Made by a program: the position numbers and the translations under genes | Shown: piece after piece, positions 54,049 through 63,129 of the stretch | Layout: each line of letters begins with the position of its first letter | Position numbering within the stretch: position 1 is the stretch's first letter | Notes under the pieces: generated by a model | Told to the model about the DNA's origin: nothing | The model's database searches: none | What the model saw: the letters and a program-made list of their open reading frames with translations, nothing else | DNA from: an uncultured Bacteroidota bacterium | Lineage (GTDB): Bacteria; Bacteroidota; Bacteroidia; Chitinophagales; Chitinophagaceae | Assembly (NCBI GenBank): GCA_903819975.1 | Contig: CAIJFI010000008.1 | Span: 124,001 to 188,000, forward strand | Length of the DNA: 64,000 nt | Direction: 5' to 3'

Positions 54049-55653
54049 ATGAAAGGTACAAATCAGCCAAGCAAAATTGCATTTGTGATTGGCGCTTCTT
54101 CTGTTGGAACCCTAATTGAGTGGTATGACTTTTATATTTTTGGGATGCTTGCTACCATTTTGTCCAAACAATTTTTCCCTTCAGATGCAGGCACAGCAGC
54201 ACTTTTAAGTACTTTGGCAATTTTTGCTGCAGGTTTTATTGTAAGGCCATTTGGTGCGTTAGTATTTGGACGACTAGGGGATTTAATTGGTAGAAAGCAT
54301 ACATTTTTACTGACATTAATCATAATGGGTGGTTCCACTTTTGCTATTGGTTTAGTGCCTGGTTACAAAACCATAGGTTGGCTGGCACCAATTTTAGTTT
54401 TAATCTTAAGATTGTTACAGGGTTTAGCACTTGGGGGAGAATACGGGGGGGCTGCGACTTATGTAGCAGAACATGCGCCCGAAGGTCAAAGAGGTTTTTG
54501 GACTAGTTGGATACAAACAACTGCAACATTGGGTTTGTTTTTAGCATTAGGTGTTATTATTTTAATAAGATCAAATCAAGGAGTAGAAAAATTTAGTGCA
54601 GAATGGGGTGGTTGGAGATATCCTTTTTGGGTTTCAATTTTATTGGTAGGAGTATCGGTTTTAATAAGAATGAGGATGAGCGAATCTCCGATGTTTACTA
54701 AATTAAAATCGGAAGGTAAAACATCTGCAAATCCGCTAAAAGAAAGTTTTGGGAATAAAGCTAATTTTAAAATGGTTTTACTAGCCTTGTTTGGTGCAGT
54801 AATGGGACAGGGTGTGGTTTGGTATACTGGACAGTTTTATGCACAAAGTTTTATTGAGACAGTTTGTAAAATTGATTTCATACAATCAAGAAATATAATG
54901 TTAGTTGCTATTTTAATGGCAACACCTTGCTTTGTATTGTTTGGATGGCTTAGTGATAAGTTTGGACGTAAATGGATCATGTTGTTAGGCATGTTTTTAG
55001 CGATAGTTACTTATAGGCCAATCTATAAGGAGTTTTTGAATATAACTTCTGCTAGTAATAAAACTCAAGGGATAGATACAAGCGCTACAAAAGTGGGTCC
55101 GTTAATGCCATTGTTAGATACTAAGGACAAGCATAAAATGTATATCAAACAGGTTATTGATACAGTGTATTTAGATGGGTCGGTATTTAAATATACTATT
55201 ACAGATACTTTGATTGGATTTAATGATTTAGATGTTAATAGCTCTATCAATTCAATGAATCCAATGCTTGTTAAATATAAATCAATTAAGCCAAATGTCG
55301 TAGTTGAAAAAACAATGGGTAGTTCGGCAAGTTGGAATTTAATATGGTTGGTATTTATCCAAATTGTATATGTTACAATGGTGTATGGTCCAATAGCTGC
55401 ATTCTTAGTTGAAATGTTTCCGACTAAAATTAGATATACCTCCATGTCGTTGCCGTATCATATTGGCAATGGAGTTTTTGGCGGGCTAGTACCATTTTTA
55501 GGAACACTAATTGTTGAATTTACAAAATCGTCCAATAATCCAAAAGGTGATGTGCTAGCTGGTTTATGGTATCCTATTGGAGTTGCAGCAGTTTGTTTAA
55601 TCATTGGAACAATCTATTTGTCAAATAAAATTGACAAGGATGTCATGGACTAA
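54049..55653 (+). CDS. MFS transporter, metabolite:H+ symporter type, with a large internal loop
   Basis: A 534-residue MFS protein of the MHS group (ProP/KgtP-like). Landmarks: GTLIEWYDFYIFGML in helix 1, GRLGDLIGRKHTFL (loop 2-3), GLALGGEYGGAATYVAEHAP (helix 4) and WLSDKFGRKWIM (loop 8-9). Between about 55030 and 55330 roughly 100 polar residues interrupt helices 8-10, much longer than in E. coli ProP. The substrate is probably an organic acid or compatible solute but is not known. The ATG at 54049 is chosen over TTG at 54019. It is divergent from acs, and a small membrane protein follows after 22 bases. Confidence 0.87.
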   Translation: MKGTNQPSKIAFVIGASSVGTLIEWYDFYIFGMLATILSKQFFPSDAGTAALLSTLAIFAAGFIVRPFGALVFGRLGDLIGRKHTFLLTLIIMGGSTFAIGLVPGYKTIGWLAPILVLILRLLQGLALGGEYGGAATYVAEHAPEGQRGFWTSWIQTTATLGLFLALGVIILIRSNQGVEKFSAEWGGWRYPFWVSILLVGVSVLIRMRMSESPMFTKLKSEGKTSANPLKESFGNKANFKMVLLALFGAVMGQGVVWYTGQFYAQSFIETVCKIDFIQSRNIMLVAILMATPCFVLFGWLSDKFGRKWIMLLGMFLAIVTYRPIYKEFLNITSASNKTQGIDTSATKVGPLMPLLDTKDKHKMYIKQVIDTVYLDGSVFKYTITDTLIGFNDLDVNSSINSMNPMLVKYKSIKPNVVVEKTMGSSASWNLIWLVFIQIVYVTMVYGPIAAFLVEMFPTKIRYTSMSLPYHIGNGVFGGLVPFLGTLIVEFTKSSNNPKGDVLAGLWYPIGVAAVCLIIGTIYLSNKIDKDVMD

Positions 55654-55675
55654 TTAAAATTAAAAACAAAGAATT

Positions 55676-55930
55676 ATGAATAAGATAAAAAAATTATTGG
55701 GTTATGTATGGATGTTAATAGCGCCTACAATCATAATTTTATTAGTCATACAAGCGAAGAATAAAATCACAATAGCTACGGAAGTAACTAGGGCAAATAC
55801 TATTTTACAGTGGGTAATTATTCTTTTGATCTTTACACCAATATGTGTTGGATTTTTCATATTTGGCAAGTATGCATCCGAAAATGCATATGATCATTTA
55901 CCCGAATCTTCGGACGAAATAGAAGATTAG
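55676..55930 (+). CDS. Small two-helix membrane protein
   Basis: An 84-residue protein with two hydrophobic helices (residues about 8-25 and 44-66) and an acidic tail ending PESSDEIED. I do not assign a function. It lies 22 bases after the MHS transporter in the same direction, so it may be an accessory of that transporter; similar small proteins are found beside such transporters in related bacteria as far as I recall. It ends 25 bases before gldA, which has its own promoter motif. Confidence 0.7.
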   Translation: MNKIKKLLGYVWMLIAPTIIILLVIQAKNKITIATEVTRANTILQWVIILLIFTPICVGFFIFGKYASENAYDHLPESSDEIED

Positions 55931-55944
55931 CAACCGAAAGTTTG

Positions 55945-55952
55945 TATTTTTG
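55945..55952 (+). promoter_or_regulatory. -7 promoter element at the gldA start
   Basis: TATTTTTG, exact TAnnTTTG, only three bases before the ATG at 55956. If used, transcription would begin at or near the start codon, giving a leaderless or nearly leaderless mRNA. Confidence 0.4.
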
Positions 55953-55955
55953 AGC

Positions 55956-56855
55956 ATGGCATTGAATGTAATTGGACTATCAAAAAAATATGAAACGCAA
56001 ACTGCAGTTGATGACCTTTCTTTTACAATTGAGAAAGGATCGGTGGTTGGCTTTCTAGGTCCAAATGGAGCCGGGAAAAGTACTACTTTAAAAATGATTG
56101 CAGGCTATTTAATACCAGATACTGGTGACGTAGTATTAAATGGAATTTCTAATATAAAAGATCCTATTGCATTCAAAAAATTAGTTGGTTATTTACCTGA
56201 GTCTAATCCATTGTATGAAGAGATGTACGTAAAAGAATATTTTTCTTTCTTGGCGTCTGTTCATGAAATAGAATCGCCCAAAAAAAGAATTAGTGAAATA
56301 ATTGAAGCGACAGGATTGTCGCCAATGCAGCATAAAAAAATTAGTGAGTTATCAAAAGGGTATAAACAAAGAGTTGGAATTGCAGCTGCAATTATTCACA
56401 AGCCAGCACTTATATTATTGGACGAACCAACATCGGGGTTAGATCCAAATCAGCTTATTGAAATACGCACCCTGATTCAAAATTTAAGCAAGGATGCAAT
56501 TGTTTTATTCTCAACGCATATTTTACAAGAAGTGTCGGCAATATGTTCTAATGTGATTGTTTTGCATCAGTCAAAAATGGTAGCAAATACCACCATCGAC
56601 GGATTGATAAAACCATCACAACCAGCAGTGCGTGTAGTTTTTGAAGAAGATATAACTTCATATTTATCAGATTCATTTTGGGCAAACCTTTCTTACGAGC
56701 AAGCAGACAAACATGTGTTAGTAGTAAAATCGGTTGACTTATCTGGTTTGAAAAAAAATATCTTGAATTATGCCTTAGATAAAGGCTTGAATATCCAAGC
56801 ATTACAGACACAAGAGGCAAGTTTAGAAGAAATCTTCAAATTGCTTACCCATTAA
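55956..56855 (+). CDS. gldA: ABC transporter ATP-binding protein, GldA-like
   Basis: A 299-residue ABC ATPase: Walker A GPNGAGKST, signature LSKGYKQRVGIAAAI, Walker B ALILLDEPTSGLDP, and H-loop STHILQE. The stretch GYLPESNPLYEEMYVKEY and the C-terminal tail match the GldA group, which works with GldF and GldG in gliding-motility and type IX systems. No permease gene is adjacent, as is common for gldA, so a different ABC-2 partner remains possible. An in-frame TTG lies two codons upstream inside the promoter motif. eno follows after 65 bases. Confidence 0.82.
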   Translation: MALNVIGLSKKYETQTAVDDLSFTIEKGSVVGFLGPNGAGKSTTLKMIAGYLIPDTGDVVLNGISNIKDPIAFKKLVGYLPESNPLYEEMYVKEYFSFLASVHEIESPKKRISEIIEATGLSPMQHKKISELSKGYKQRVGIAAAIIHKPALILLDEPTSGLDPNQLIEIRTLIQNLSKDAIVLFSTHILQEVSAICSNVIVLHQSKMVANTTIDGLIKPSQPAVRVVFEEDITSYLSDSFWANLSYEQADKHVLVVKSVDLSGLKKNILNYALDKGLNIQALQTQEASLEEIFKLLTH

Positions 56856-56902
56856 AAAAAATGGGTGTAAATTGCGTTCTCAAACTGAAACATTTTTTTT
56901 AG

Positions 56903-58216
<1,314 letters not shown>

Positions 58217-58255
58217 TTTATCTAGCATCTCAATTTGAGATCATATTATACTGTG

Positions 58256-58289
58256 AATGAGCCCTCCAAAGGGGCTCATTCTTTTTTTT
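58256..58289 (+). terminator. Terminator after eno
   Basis: AATGAGCCC (58256-58264) pairs with GGGCTCATT (58272-58280), followed by eight T (58282-58289). Confidence 0.9.
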
Positions 58290-58333
58290 GAGTATTAGTA
58301 GAACTATGTTAATTTTACTGTAATTCAATTAGC

Positions 58334-58669
58334 ATGCAAGCAATTAAAAAAATATTCCCCATCTTAATTAATCGCTACTTTTTAGTATCGGTTGGATTTG
58401 TAGTGTGGATGTTATTTTTTGATCAACGTGATTATTTTCAACAAAGAGAAAGAGCGGGTGAATTAAATAAAGTAGAAGCTGCAAAAAAATACTACAACGA
58501 CGAAATTGAAAACACTAAGAAGCAGTTAAATAATTTGCAAAATAATCCAACTGCTATTGAAAAATATGCACGTGAAAGATATTTGTTAAAGCGTGATGGA
58601 GAGGAAGTTTATTTATTTGAAGACACTTCGAATCATTCGGCGCCAACTCCTGCAGAAGATAAAAAATGA
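58334..58669 (+). CDS. ftsB: Septum formation initiator family protein (FtsB/DivIC-like)
   Basis: A 111-residue bitopic protein: one transmembrane helix (residues about 13-29, YFLVSVGFVVWMLFF), then a coiled coil (about 35-68) and the typical IEKYARERYLLKRDGEEVYLFE end. This is the FtsB/DivIC layout that joins FtsL and FtsQ in the divisome. Its stop overlaps the nth start by four bases (ATGA). A one-mismatch -7 motif lies just upstream. Confidence 0.88.
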   Translation: MQAIKKIFPILINRYFLVSVGFVVWMLFFDQRDYFQQRERAGELNKVEAAKKYYNDEIENTKKQLNNLQNNPTAIEKYARERYLLKRDGEEVYLFEDTSNHSAPTPAEDKK

Positions 58670-59313
58670 TAAAGAAAGAACGCTATGCAAAAGTATTGGA
58701 GTACTTCCAGACGCATATGCCTGTTGCAGAAACAGAGTTGACTTATCAAAATCCATTTGAATTATTAGTAGCTGTTATATTGTCTGCGCAGTGTACGGAT
58801 AAACGCGTAAACTTAACTACGCCAGCAATTTTTAAGCAATATCCTACGCCACAAAAAATGGCTAAGGCAAGTTTTGACGATTTGTTTCCCATAATTAAAA
58901 GCATCTCTTACCCTAATAATAAAACCAAACATTTAATTGGTATGAGCCAATTATTGGTAAATGAATTTAAAGGCGAAGTACCAATGACAATTGAGGAGTT
59001 GGTAAAACTACCTGGAGTGGGTCGTAAAACAGCTAATGTAATTACTAGTGTTTGGGACAATCAGCCTAATATGGCAGTAGATACACATGTAAACAGAGTA
59101 AGCAAAAGATTGGGATTAGTGCCAATGACTGCGACAACACCATTGGCTGTTGAAAAGGACCTCATTAAAAATATACCAACGCATTTAGTACATACTGCAC
59201 ATCACTGGTTAATATTACATGGTCGCTATACTTGTTTGGCAAGAAGTCCAAAATGTGAAGGCTGTGGCTTGCAGGAATTTTGTAAATACTATACCAAGAA
59301 TATAAAGGGATAA
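58666..59313 (+). CDS. nth: Endonuclease III
   Basis: Bifunctional glycosylase/AP lyase for oxidised pyrimidines. 215 residues: SAQCTDKRVN near the N-terminus with the catalytic-lysine helix, HhH motif LPGVGRKTANVI, catalytic aspartate in AVDTHVNRVSKRLGL, and the [4Fe-4S] cysteines spaced C-x6-C-x2-C-x5-C (CLARSPKCEGCGLQEFC). It is translationally coupled to ftsB and ends at a bidirectional terminator. Confidence 0.96.
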   Translation: MIKKERYAKVLEYFQTHMPVAETELTYQNPFELLVAVILSAQCTDKRVNLTTPAIFKQYPTPQKMAKASFDDLFPIIKSISYPNNKTKHLIGMSQLLVNEFKGEVPMTIEELVKLPGVGRKTANVITSVWDNQPNMAVDTHVNRVSKRLGLVPMTATTPLAVEKDLIKNIPTHLVHTAHHWLILHGRYTCLARSPKCEGCGLQEFCKYYTKNIKG

Positions 59314-59334
59314 TATTGTTTATTTAGATCGCAT

Positions 59335-59368
59335 AAAAAAAGGGTTCCGATTTCGGAACCCTTTTTTT
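59335..59368. terminator. Bidirectional terminator between nth and the ferredoxin oxidoreductase gene
   Basis: GGGTTCCG (59342-59349) and CGGAACCC (59354-59361) with seven A on the left and seven T on the right. Confidence 0.9.
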
Positions 59369-59393
59369 ATTTGTATCTGTAAGATGTGCGATA

Positions 59394-61241
59394 CTATAAG
59401 AATTGATTAATTGCTTCAGTCAATTCTTGTTTAGTAATAGGAACACCCATCATTTTGTTATAACCTTTAGCGTCTACTAAATACTTGTCACGGATAATTT
59501 TAATTAATTGACCATTGTTAATTTCTGGAATCAACACTGTTTCGAAATTCTTTAAAATATCACCTAAATTTTTAGGGAAAGGACGCATGTACTTGATGTG
59601 TGCGTGGCTAACCGATTTACCTTGTGCTTGTAAATCCATCAAAGTACTTTTAATAGTACCATAAGTAGAACCCCATCCTAATACCAATACCTTTCCTTTT
59701 TCAGCACCACTGTCAATAGTTTGTAATGGAATATAGTCTGCAATTTTATCAACTTTAGCTTCTCTCATTTTAATCATGAACTGGTGGTTCTCTGCTTCGT
59801 AGTTTACGTTACCAGTTTCATGTTGTTTTTCCAAACCACCAATACGGTGCTCTAATCCTGGAGTACCAGGAACAGCCCAAGGGCGTGCTAATTTCTCGTT
59901 ACGCTTGTATGGTTTGTATTTTATTTCGTCCTCGTCTAACTTAGTTTTGAAAGTAACTTCAATTTCAGGAAGATCAGCTGCTTTAGGGAATTTCCAAGGC
60001 TCAGCACCATTTGCAATATATCCGTCACTTAATAAAATAACAGGAGTCATGTGTTGTAAAGAAATTCTTACTGCTTCAAAAGCCATTTCAAAACAATCGC
60101 TAGGTGTAGAAGCAGAAACAATAGGTATTGGAGCTTCTCCGTTACGACCATAGTATGCTTGCATCAAATCACTTTGCTCAGTTTTAGTTGGCAAACCAGT
60201 TGAAGGACCACCTCTTTGAATGTTGATAATTACCAATGGCAATTCTAGCATCATGGCAAGACCCATTGCTTCTGTCTTTAAAGCCATACCTGGTCCTGAT
60301 GTAGTTGTTAAACCAATTTGACCACCATAGCTTGCGCCAATTGCAGATGCGATACCTGCAATTTCGTCCTCTGCTTGGAATGTTCTAACACCAAAGTTTT
60401 TATACTTACTTAATTCATGTAAAATATCTGTAGCCGGAGTAATAGGGTATGAGCCTAAGAATAATGGCAATTTAGATTTTTGAGAAGCAGCAACTAGACC
60501 CATTGATAAAGCTTGGTTACCCATTATACTGCGGTAAGTACCAGGTTCCATCTTAGATTTTTCAACCTTGAATCTTGTAGCGTTAAATAATTCTGCAGTT
60601 TCTCCAAAATAGTAACCTGCTTTTAATACAGCGATATTACTATTTAAGATAGATTCTTTTTTACCAAACTTCTCTTTCAAGAAAGCAATTGTTGTATCCA
60701 AGTCTCTATTGTAAATCCAATAGATAACACCTAATACAAACATATTTTTTGCACGATCTCTTTCCTTGTTTCCTAATTCAGGGAAATCTTTTAAAGCTTC
60801 ACGCGTTAATTTTGTAACATCAATTTTAGTTAATTCATATCCATCTAAACTTCCATCCTCTAAGGGATTGATGCCATCAGGATAATTTGCAAGACGTAAA
60901 TTTTTCACATCAAAACCATCGGTGTTAGCGATAATTTTTCCGCCTTTTTTTAGTCCTTTTAAATTTACTTTTAATGCAGCAGCATTCATTGCAACTAATA
61001 CATCACATGCATCACCAGGAGTGTATACTTTATCCGAACTAAAGTGAACTTGGAATCCACTCACACCTGCAAGGGTACCAATAGGGGCTCTAATCTCTGC
61101 TGGAAAATCTGGGAAAGTTGCAAGGTCAATACCTAAGATAGCAGTATTGTTAGTGAATTGCTGTCCTGTCAATTGCATTCCATCTCCACTATCACCTGCA
61201 AATTTGATCACTACATCCTGTAAAATAACTTCGTTCTGCAT
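59394..61241 (-). CDS. korA: 2-oxoacid:ferredoxin oxidoreductase, fused gamma-alpha subunit
   Basis: A 615-residue subunit that oxidises 2-oxoacids (2-oxoglutarate likely) to acyl-CoA with reduction of ferredoxin. The first 190 residues are the gamma domain (IKFAGDSGDGMQLTGQQF). The alpha domain follows, with ALSMGLVAASQKS, FLGSYPITPATDI and TTSGPGMALKTEAMGLA. The beta subunit carrying TPP and iron-sulfur sites is not next to it: nth is on one side and a divergent deacetylase on the other. The ATG at 61241 is fixed by the -7 motif at 61260-61267, which overlaps the longer start. Confidence 0.9.
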   Translation of the reverse strand: MQNEVILQDVVIKFAGDSGDGMQLTGQQFTNNTAILGIDLATFPDFPAEIRAPIGTLAGVSGFQVHFSSDKVYTPGDACDVLVAMNAAALKVNLKGLKKGGKIIANTDGFDVKNLRLANYPDGINPLEDGSLDGYELTKIDVTKLTREALKDFPELGNKERDRAKNMFVLGVIYWIYNRDLDTTIAFLKEKFGKKESILNSNIAVLKAGYYFGETAELFNATRFKVEKSKMEPGTYRSIMGNQALSMGLVAASQKSKLPLFLGSYPITPATDILHELSKYKNFGVRTFQAEDEIAGIASAIGASYGGQIGLTTTSGPGMALKTEAMGLAMMLELPLVIINIQRGGPSTGLPTKTEQSDLMQAYYGRNGEAPIPIVSASTPSDCFEMAFEAVRISLQHMTPVILLSDGYIANGAEPWKFPKAADLPEIEVTFKTKLDEDEIKYKPYKRNEKLARPWAVPGTPGLEHRIGGLEKQHETGNVNYEAENHQFMIKMREAKVDKIADYIPLQTIDSGAEKGKVLVLGWGSTYGTIKSTLMDLQAQGKSVSHAHIKYMRPFPKNLGDILKNFETVLIPEINNGQLIKIIRDKYLVDAKGYNKMMGVPITKQELTEAINQFL

Positions 61242-61259
61242 ATAGCTGTAATTTGACCA

Positions 61260-61267
61260 CAAAGGTA
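61260..61267 (-). promoter_or_regulatory. -7 promoter element for korA
   Basis: TACCTTTG on the minus strand, exact TAnnTTTG, 18 bases before the ATG at 61241. Confidence 0.55.
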
Positions 61268-61322
61268 CATAGACAAGCGCCTAAATGCTTATTTTTTATT
61301 GTTTTTTTTATATTTTCTTGAC

Positions 61323-61330
61323 TAACTTTG
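61323..61330 (+). promoter_or_regulatory. -7 promoter element for the polysaccharide deacetylase gene
   Basis: TAACTTTG, exact TAnnTTTG, 19 bases before the ATG at 61350. A TTG at 61299-61301 gives a 21-base spacer, a full -33/-7 pair. Confidence 0.6.
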
Positions 61331-61349
61331 TCAGCTAATTACAGGCAGT

Positions 61350-62126
61350 ATGATCATCGCCCCAATTTTCTACATTTTTACTCATCTTTTTCTTCCAATA
61401 AGCCCAGTAACTGCAATCGTTCCCATAGCTAAAACGAATGCTTCAGACTCCTTGGTTAAGTATGTTTATCTGACTTTTGACGATGGGCCATTGTTTGGCA
61501 CTTCAAATTGTATTGATATTTGTACCAATCAAAAAATGCCAGTAACTTTCTTTGAAGTGGGCCGTCATCAAGCTATGTCTGCAAAATCAAAGGCTTTATA
61601 TACCAGAATCTTGCAAAACGAAAGCTTGTTCGTAATTGCCAATCACAGCTATACACACGCTAATAGCAAGTATAAGTATTTTTATAGACACCCTGCAAGT
61701 GCTTTTAATGACTTTATGAAATCACAAAGCTCATTACAGGTAAAAAATAATATTATTCGTCTACCAGGAAACAGTGCATGGAATACAACAGTGCTAAAAA
61801 AGGCAAGTGGTTTGGTAAAGCCTGTGGTGCATAAATTAGACAGTGCAGGATTTAATATTATTGGATGGGATGTTGAATGGGGTTTTGATAAAAATAGAAA
61901 TCCAAAAGAAATGCCGCAGGAGGTTGTGAACTTGATGGATTCTGCATTTACACATAATCATAATGCAACAAAAAATCACCTTGTTCTACTAATGCATGAT
62001 CATATGTTTAGGAACCCAGCGGATTCAGCTAAATTAGTTTCATTCATTGCATTGTTGAAATCTAATCCGCATTATCAGTTCAGAAAAATCACCCAATATC
62101 CAGGGCTAATTAACGGAGGACGTTAA
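61350..62126 (+). CDS. Polysaccharide deacetylase (NodB-like), exported
   Basis: A 258-residue carbohydrate esterase family 4-like protein with an N-terminal hydrophobic export segment (residues about 1-25). The NodB domain shows YLTFDDGP (motif 1), NHSYTHAN (H-x3-H zinc ligands, motif 2), IRLPGNSAW at motif 3 (where Arg-Pro-Pro-x-Gly is usual), IIGWDVEWG (motif 4) and VLLMHDH (motif 5). It probably removes acetyl groups from a surface polysaccharide or peptidoglycan. It is divergent from korA and is followed by a Bax inhibitor-1 gene. Confidence 0.88.
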   Translation: MIIAPIFYIFTHLFLPISPVTAIVPIAKTNASDSLVKYVYLTFDDGPLFGTSNCIDICTNQKMPVTFFEVGRHQAMSAKSKALYTRILQNESLFVIANHSYTHANSKYKYFYRHPASAFNDFMKSQSSLQVKNNIIRLPGNSAWNTTVLKKASGLVKPVVHKLDSAGFNIIGWDVEWGFDKNRNPKEMPQEVVNLMDSAFTHNHNATKNHLVLLMHDHMFRNPADSAKLVSFIALLKSNPHYQFRKITQYPGLINGGR

Positions 62127-62189
62127 CAATTTATTTGCAATTATTACCAATAAGTTTTTTGTATATTTATAATAGAAAAAATAATAAAT

Positions 62190-62957
62190 ATGGGAGCATT
62201 TAATACAGGGAATCCAACCCTTACTGAAAAGATTTTTGATAAAAGTTTAAACGAAACCTCAAACGCATTTGGGGTAATGAGTGTTCGTGGAACAATTAAC
62301 AAATTTGGTTTTTTATTGCTAATGGTTATGGCATCTGCAATGTATGTGTGGAGCGTATATAAGCCGGAAACACAAGGCACCGCTACAACATTAATGTTAG
62401 TGGGTGCTATTGGTGGATTTGTACTTGCAATTGTAATGATGTTTAAGCCAACTTTAGCATCTTATATTGCACCTGCCTATGCTATATTAGAAGGTTTATT
62501 TATTGGAGGCATCAGTGCATTTTTTAATGCAATGTTTGCAACAAAATATCCAAATATTATTTTACATGCAGTGGGTTTAACATTGGGTGTTGCTTTATCC
62601 ATGTTCTTGTTGTATAACTTTAGAATTATTAACGTAACCAACCGTTTAAGATCTATTATTATGTCTGCAACAATGGGCATTGGTTTGTTTTATCTTATTG
62701 TTTGGATCTTAGGAATGTTTGGCGTTAATATGGGCTTTGCGTTTAATGGTTCATTATTAAGTATTGGTATTAGCTTATTTATTGTAGGAATAGCTGCATT
62801 TAATTTGTTATTAGACTTTGATTCTATCGAAAAAGCTGCAGAAATGGGAGCGCCAAAATACATGGAATGGTATGGCGCCTTTGGCTTATTAGTTACATTG
62901 GTTTGGCTTTATTTAGAAATTTTGAAACTATTGAGTAAGCTAAATTCTAGAGATTAA
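62190..62957 (+). CDS. Bax inhibitor-1/YccA-family membrane protein
   Basis: A 255-residue protein with seven hydrophobic helices after a soluble N-terminus. Family features include PAYAILEGLFIGGISAFFN in the middle and the C-terminal block SIGISLFIVGIAAFNLLLDFDSIEKAAEMGAPKYMEWYGAFGLLVTLVWLYLEILKLL with the paired aspartates of the pH-sensing calcium-leak channel. Bacterial homologues (BsYetJ, YccA) act as channels or FtsH modulators. A near-match -7 element (TATATTTA, 62162-62169) lies 20 bases upstream. Confidence 0.93.
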   Translation: MGAFNTGNPTLTEKIFDKSLNETSNAFGVMSVRGTINKFGFLLLMVMASAMYVWSVYKPETQGTATTLMLVGAIGGFVLAIVMMFKPTLASYIAPAYAILEGLFIGGISAFFNAMFATKYPNIILHAVGLTLGVALSMFLLYNFRIINVTNRLRSIIMSATMGIGLFYLIVWILGMFGVNMGFAFNGSLLSIGISLFIVGIAAFNLLLDFDSIEKAAEMGAPKYMEWYGAFGLLVTLVWLYLEILKLLSKLNSRD

Positions 62958-62969
62958 GAATTAGCACAT

Positions 62970-63005
62970 TAATGAATTTTAAGGCCCGAATATTTCGGGC
63001 CTTTG
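62970..63005 (+). terminator. Terminator after the Bax inhibitor-1 gene, first copy of a duplicate
   Basis: Arms AAGGCCCGAA (62981-62990) and TTCGGGCCTT (62994-63003), followed by TGTTTTTG. The whole 36-base block recurs exactly at 63052-63087. Confidence 0.85.
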
Positions 63006-63051
63006 TTTTTGAAGAGATTTAAAAGAATATAAATCCCTTCAAAATACACGC

Positions 63052-63087
63052 TAATGAATTTTAAGGCCCGAATATTTCGGGCCTTTG
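63052..63087 (+). repeat. Second exact copy of the 36-bp terminator block
   Basis: Identical over 36 bases to 62970-63005, with the same hairpin (arms 63063-63072 and 63076-63085). It is followed by GTGTCC, not T-rich sequence, so it is probably a weak terminator. The copies lie 82 bases apart, start to start. Confidence 0.9.
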
Positions 63088-63103
63088 GTGTCCATAAATA
63101 TGG

Positions 63104-63111
63104 TAAATTTG
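63104..63111 (+). promoter_or_regulatory. -7 promoter element for the E1 dehydrogenase gene
   Basis: TAAATTTG, exact TAnnTTTG, 18 bases before the ATG at 63130. Confidence 0.5.
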
Positions 63112-63129
63112 AATCTATAAAGAAACGTG

